Made by a program: the position numbers and the translations under genes. The notes under the pieces were generated by a model, which was not told the DNA's origin, made no database searches, and saw nothing but the letters and a program-made list of their open reading frames with translations. From Cytophaga sp. FL35 (GTDB taxonomy: Bacteria; Bacteroidota; Bacteroidia; Flavobacteriales; Flavobacteriaceae), in assembly GCF_014349235.1 (NCBI RefSeq), contig NZ_JACSOH010000004.1, positions 195,307 to 259,306 on the forward strand: a DNA stretch of 64,000 nt, given 5' to 3'. Positions 62,078 through 64,000 of the stretch are shown piece by piece. Every line of letters begins with the position of its first letter. Position 1 is the stretch's first letter.

Positions 62078-62926
62078 TTAGGCCTTTAAAGTCAATGATT
62101 CTCGGTATTGAGAAGGGGTAAGTTGGGTAAGTTTTTTGAAAAACTTGCTAAAATGAGCGGGGTCGTTAAAACCAAGTTCGTAGGCAATTTCTTGATTTTG
62201 CTTATCAGTAAAGTGAATCAGCCTTTTAGCCTCTAGCGCCAATCGGCTTAAAATTATCTGTTGCGGTGATTTTTGTCCGTAAATGGAAAAAAGGTTGGAA
62301 AGCGTTTTGGGCGATTTGTGCAGCATAGTTGCATAATCGCTTACCTTTCTTTTATCCTTATAATGAATATCTACCAGAAAATTGAACTTTCTGATAACTT
62401 CGATTTGGTCATTGTTCAACGATTTCACGATGAGTTGTTCTTTCGCCAAACGGGTACACATAATGATCAAGCGTTTCAAAAGCATTTGCAGCATGGCCCC
62501 TTGAATCTTGTCTGGTGTGCTGAACTCTTCTAAAAAGATTTCGTACAGCATATCAAAACGCCGTTGTAATTCTTCTGGAATGCTTACGATAGGAATATCT
62601 TGAGTACCAAAGAACAAAATACCATTACAGGACACTTCGCTATCATGATCTACGATACAATAGAACTCTCTATTGAACAACAAGGTGGTTAATGGGAGAT
62701 GGGTATTTGCAAAGGATATATTCTGTAAATAGGTAACTGTAACTATTTGATTTGGTTCCAAGGTCAGCTGTAAGCCATCAATTTCAACAGTTGTAGCCTC
62801 TTGGTTTCGGTTCCAAAAGAATTTAATCGTGTTTTCTGTATTTGAAAACCGCCGTTCATCATTCTTAATGTCATCCGTAATTCCAAATATGGCTTTTAAC
62901 CTTGGCTCCTTAAACTCTGTATACAC
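62078..62926 (-). CDS. AraC-family transcriptional regulator
   Basis: A 282-residue regulator whose last 100 residues hold the double HTH (RKVSDYATMLHKSPKTLSNLFSIYGQK, then NQEIAYELGFNDPAHFSKFFKKLTQLTPSQYRESL). The N-terminal part is a cupin-like sensor with segments such as EATTVEIDGLQLTLEPNQIVTVTYLQN. It precedes the AhpD-like gene on the same strand and probably controls it. It is divergent from a second AraC gene at 63138. Confidence 0.9.
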   Translation of the reverse strand: MYTEFKEPRLKAIFGITDDIKNDERRFSNTENTIKFFWNRNQEATTVEIDGLQLTLEPNQIVTVTYLQNISFANTHLPLTTLLFNREFYCIVDHDSEVSCNGILFFGTQDIPIVSIPEELQRRFDMLYEIFLEEFSTPDKIQGAMLQMLLKRLIIMCTRLAKEQLIVKSLNNDQIEVIRKFNFLVDIHYKDKRKVSDYATMLHKSPKTLSNLFSIYGQKSPQQIILSRLALEAKRLIHFTDKQNQEIAYELGFNDPAHFSKFFKKLTQLTPSQYRESLTLKA

Positions 62927-63137
62927 CTTGTATCTATTTGTAAATTGACAAATTAGTCAAAGAACCCCCCAATTTCTTACACGACCCTATTATTGAAACT
63001 GTTATAAGAGTAAATGAGTGGCAATGACATTTTTGTTATGAAATGCATCCCTCAATCTTTTTACAGTTTTCATTTTGTAATTTTACTAATACCAAAAAGC
63101 CAATCCTGCAACGACTCCCAATTTAAGTAAGCCATTG

Positions 63138-63956
63138 ATGCGCACAGAAATCCAGACCTATACTAAAATATCAGCCTTTGAAAACATTAAAATAGAACCT
63201 TTTGATGCCAACAAGCGATATACTAGACCACACCGTCATAATAAATATTTGGAGCTGGTGTATTTTACTAAGGGAACAGGTATGCATTATATGGACGAGG
63301 AGGGATACCCCATACAACCCCCTCTGGCATTTGTGGTCAAAAAAGATGAGGTACACCATTGGGCCATTGATTCGGTACCTGAAGGTTTTGTCATCATCAT
63401 TAAAGAAGATTTTCTGGAAAAGACCTTGGACCGGTACATTAATCTACAATTAAACGCACTAGAGAATCATCGTGTGATTTTCACAAAAGACGATACTTCG
63501 CTATTTCCCCTATTCGAAATCGCCTGTAAAGAGCTGAAATCCCTTGGCGCAGAGCGTGATTTTATCATGGAAGGAATCTTGAAGGCCATTCTATCTAAAA
63601 TTTTATCCTTCGCCCCCGCATATCCAAAGCAAACTTTAGGGGAAATAGACCACCTATTCATCGAGCTTTTAGAAAAGGACCTCAAAAATGATGTGGGTTA
63701 TTATGCCCAAGCTCTCAGCACAACTTCTCAAAATTTGAATGCCGTTTGCAAACGTAAATTTGATAAAACGGCCTCAACGGTTATCGCCGAACATATTATC
63801 AAAGAAGCCAAACGCCAATTATTGTACACCGATCTCTCGGCAACCGAGATTGCCTATAATCTCAGCTTCGGGGATGTGTCACACTTTGTTAAATTTTTTA
63901 AGAGATTCGAGCAAAAAACTCCTTTACAGTTCAAAAAAGAAACCCTCGTACCTTAA
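63138..63956 (+). CDS. AraC-family transcriptional regulator
   Basis: A 272-residue regulator with a cupin sensor (ANKRYTRPHRHNKYLELVYFTKGTGMHYMDEEGYP) and a C-terminal double HTH (KNDVGYYAQALSTTSQNLNAVCKRKFDKTAS, then SATEIAYNLSFGDVSHFVKFFKRFEQKTPLQFK). The ATG at 63138 is chosen over TTG at 63135. It is divergent from the AraC gene at 62078; targets probably lie beyond the window. The last 44 bases of the window hold nothing. Confidence 0.9.
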   Translation: MRTEIQTYTKISAFENIKIEPFDANKRYTRPHRHNKYLELVYFTKGTGMHYMDEEGYPIQPPLAFVVKKDEVHHWAIDSVPEGFVIIIKEDFLEKTLDRYINLQLNALENHRVIFTKDDTSLFPLFEIACKELKSLGAERDFIMEGILKAILSKILSFAPAYPKQTLGEIDHLFIELLEKDLKNDVGYYAQALSTTSQNLNAVCKRKFDKTASTVIAEHIIKEAKRQLLYTDLSATEIAYNLSFGDVSHFVKFFKRFEQKTPLQFKKETLVP

Positions 63957-64000
63957 TTTTTTCATACGTACCCTAATTCAAAAGGTGGCCATACTACTTT

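Overview
The window looks like a chromosomal segment of a marine member of the Flavobacteriaceae (Bacteroidota), in the general neighbourhood of Zobellia, Maribacter or Arenibacter. I base this on gene content (a complete Bat aerotolerance operon, DUF3298, DinB and CAP lipoproteins, flavobacterial-type acyl-ACP desaturase, SulP plus beta-carbonic anhydrase pair), on the low GC content, on the scarcity of Shine-Dalgarno sequences, and on repeated promoter boxes of the Bacteroidota type (TTTG or TTG, about 19-21 bases, TAnnTTTG) in front of genes. The genus is an inference. I see no rRNA, tRNA, CRISPR array, insertion sequence, phage or integron; this is mostly core-type chromosome with good coding density.

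Layout. 1-12 kb: glutamate dehydrogenase, a trans-sulfuration enzyme, a run of small housekeeping genes (DUF3298 lipoprotein, DinB, ArsC-like, EamA, thioesterase), a short Cys/Lys-rich protein gene, a Gfo/Idh/MocA oxidoreductase, a nitronate monooxygenase-like enzyme, a cNMP-domain thioredoxin-reductase-like protein, a YheT-type hydrolase and a c-type cytochrome. 12-17 kb: a SulP transporter, a phytanoyl-CoA dioxygenase-like gene divergent from an AraC regulator with a good candidate operator between them, and an uncharacterised lipoprotein. 17-21 kb: glycerol metabolism (gpsA, glpD, glpK). 21-29.5 kb: CvpA, a CAP lipoprotein, 3-hydroxyanthranilate dioxygenase, a CHASE histidine kinase, an ALDH7-type dehydrogenase, and an OmpA/helix-hairpin-helix pair. 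29.5-37.6 kb: acyl-ACP desaturase, an operon of SPFH-GYF protein, zinc-ribbon membrane protein and phosphatase, a PfkB sugar kinase, an AlbA_2 protein, and an SDR/AKR pair.

37.7-46.9 kb is the Bat operon: MoxR ATPase, DUF58, a BatD-like membrane protein, BatA, BatB, BatC, BatD, BatE, many joined by one-base stop/start overlaps. 46.9-49.6 kb is a probable bicarbonate module (secreted small protein, SulP transporter, beta-carbonic anhydrase). pheS and a conserved follower come next. 51.2-58.0 kb is a tripartite RND efflux operon with a MarR/GbsR-type regulator at its head and a TetR regulator at its tail; a perfect dyad lies in its promoter. 58.0-64.0 kb holds a YCII lipoprotein/CYTH/TIP30-like operon divergent from dinB (Pol IV), then an AhpD-like protein, a cupredoxin-fold protein and two divergent AraC regulators.

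The best candidates for something little described are the PspA-less SPFH/zinc-ribbon/phosphatase operon (30.6-33.6 kb), the Cys/Lys-rich 47-residue protein (6.0-6.2 kb), the MarR/GbsR operator of the efflux operon, the 21-bp-spaced AraC repeats, and the cupredoxin-fold protein that lacks the usual copper ligands. All functional statements are from family knowledge and motif reading; no database search was run.
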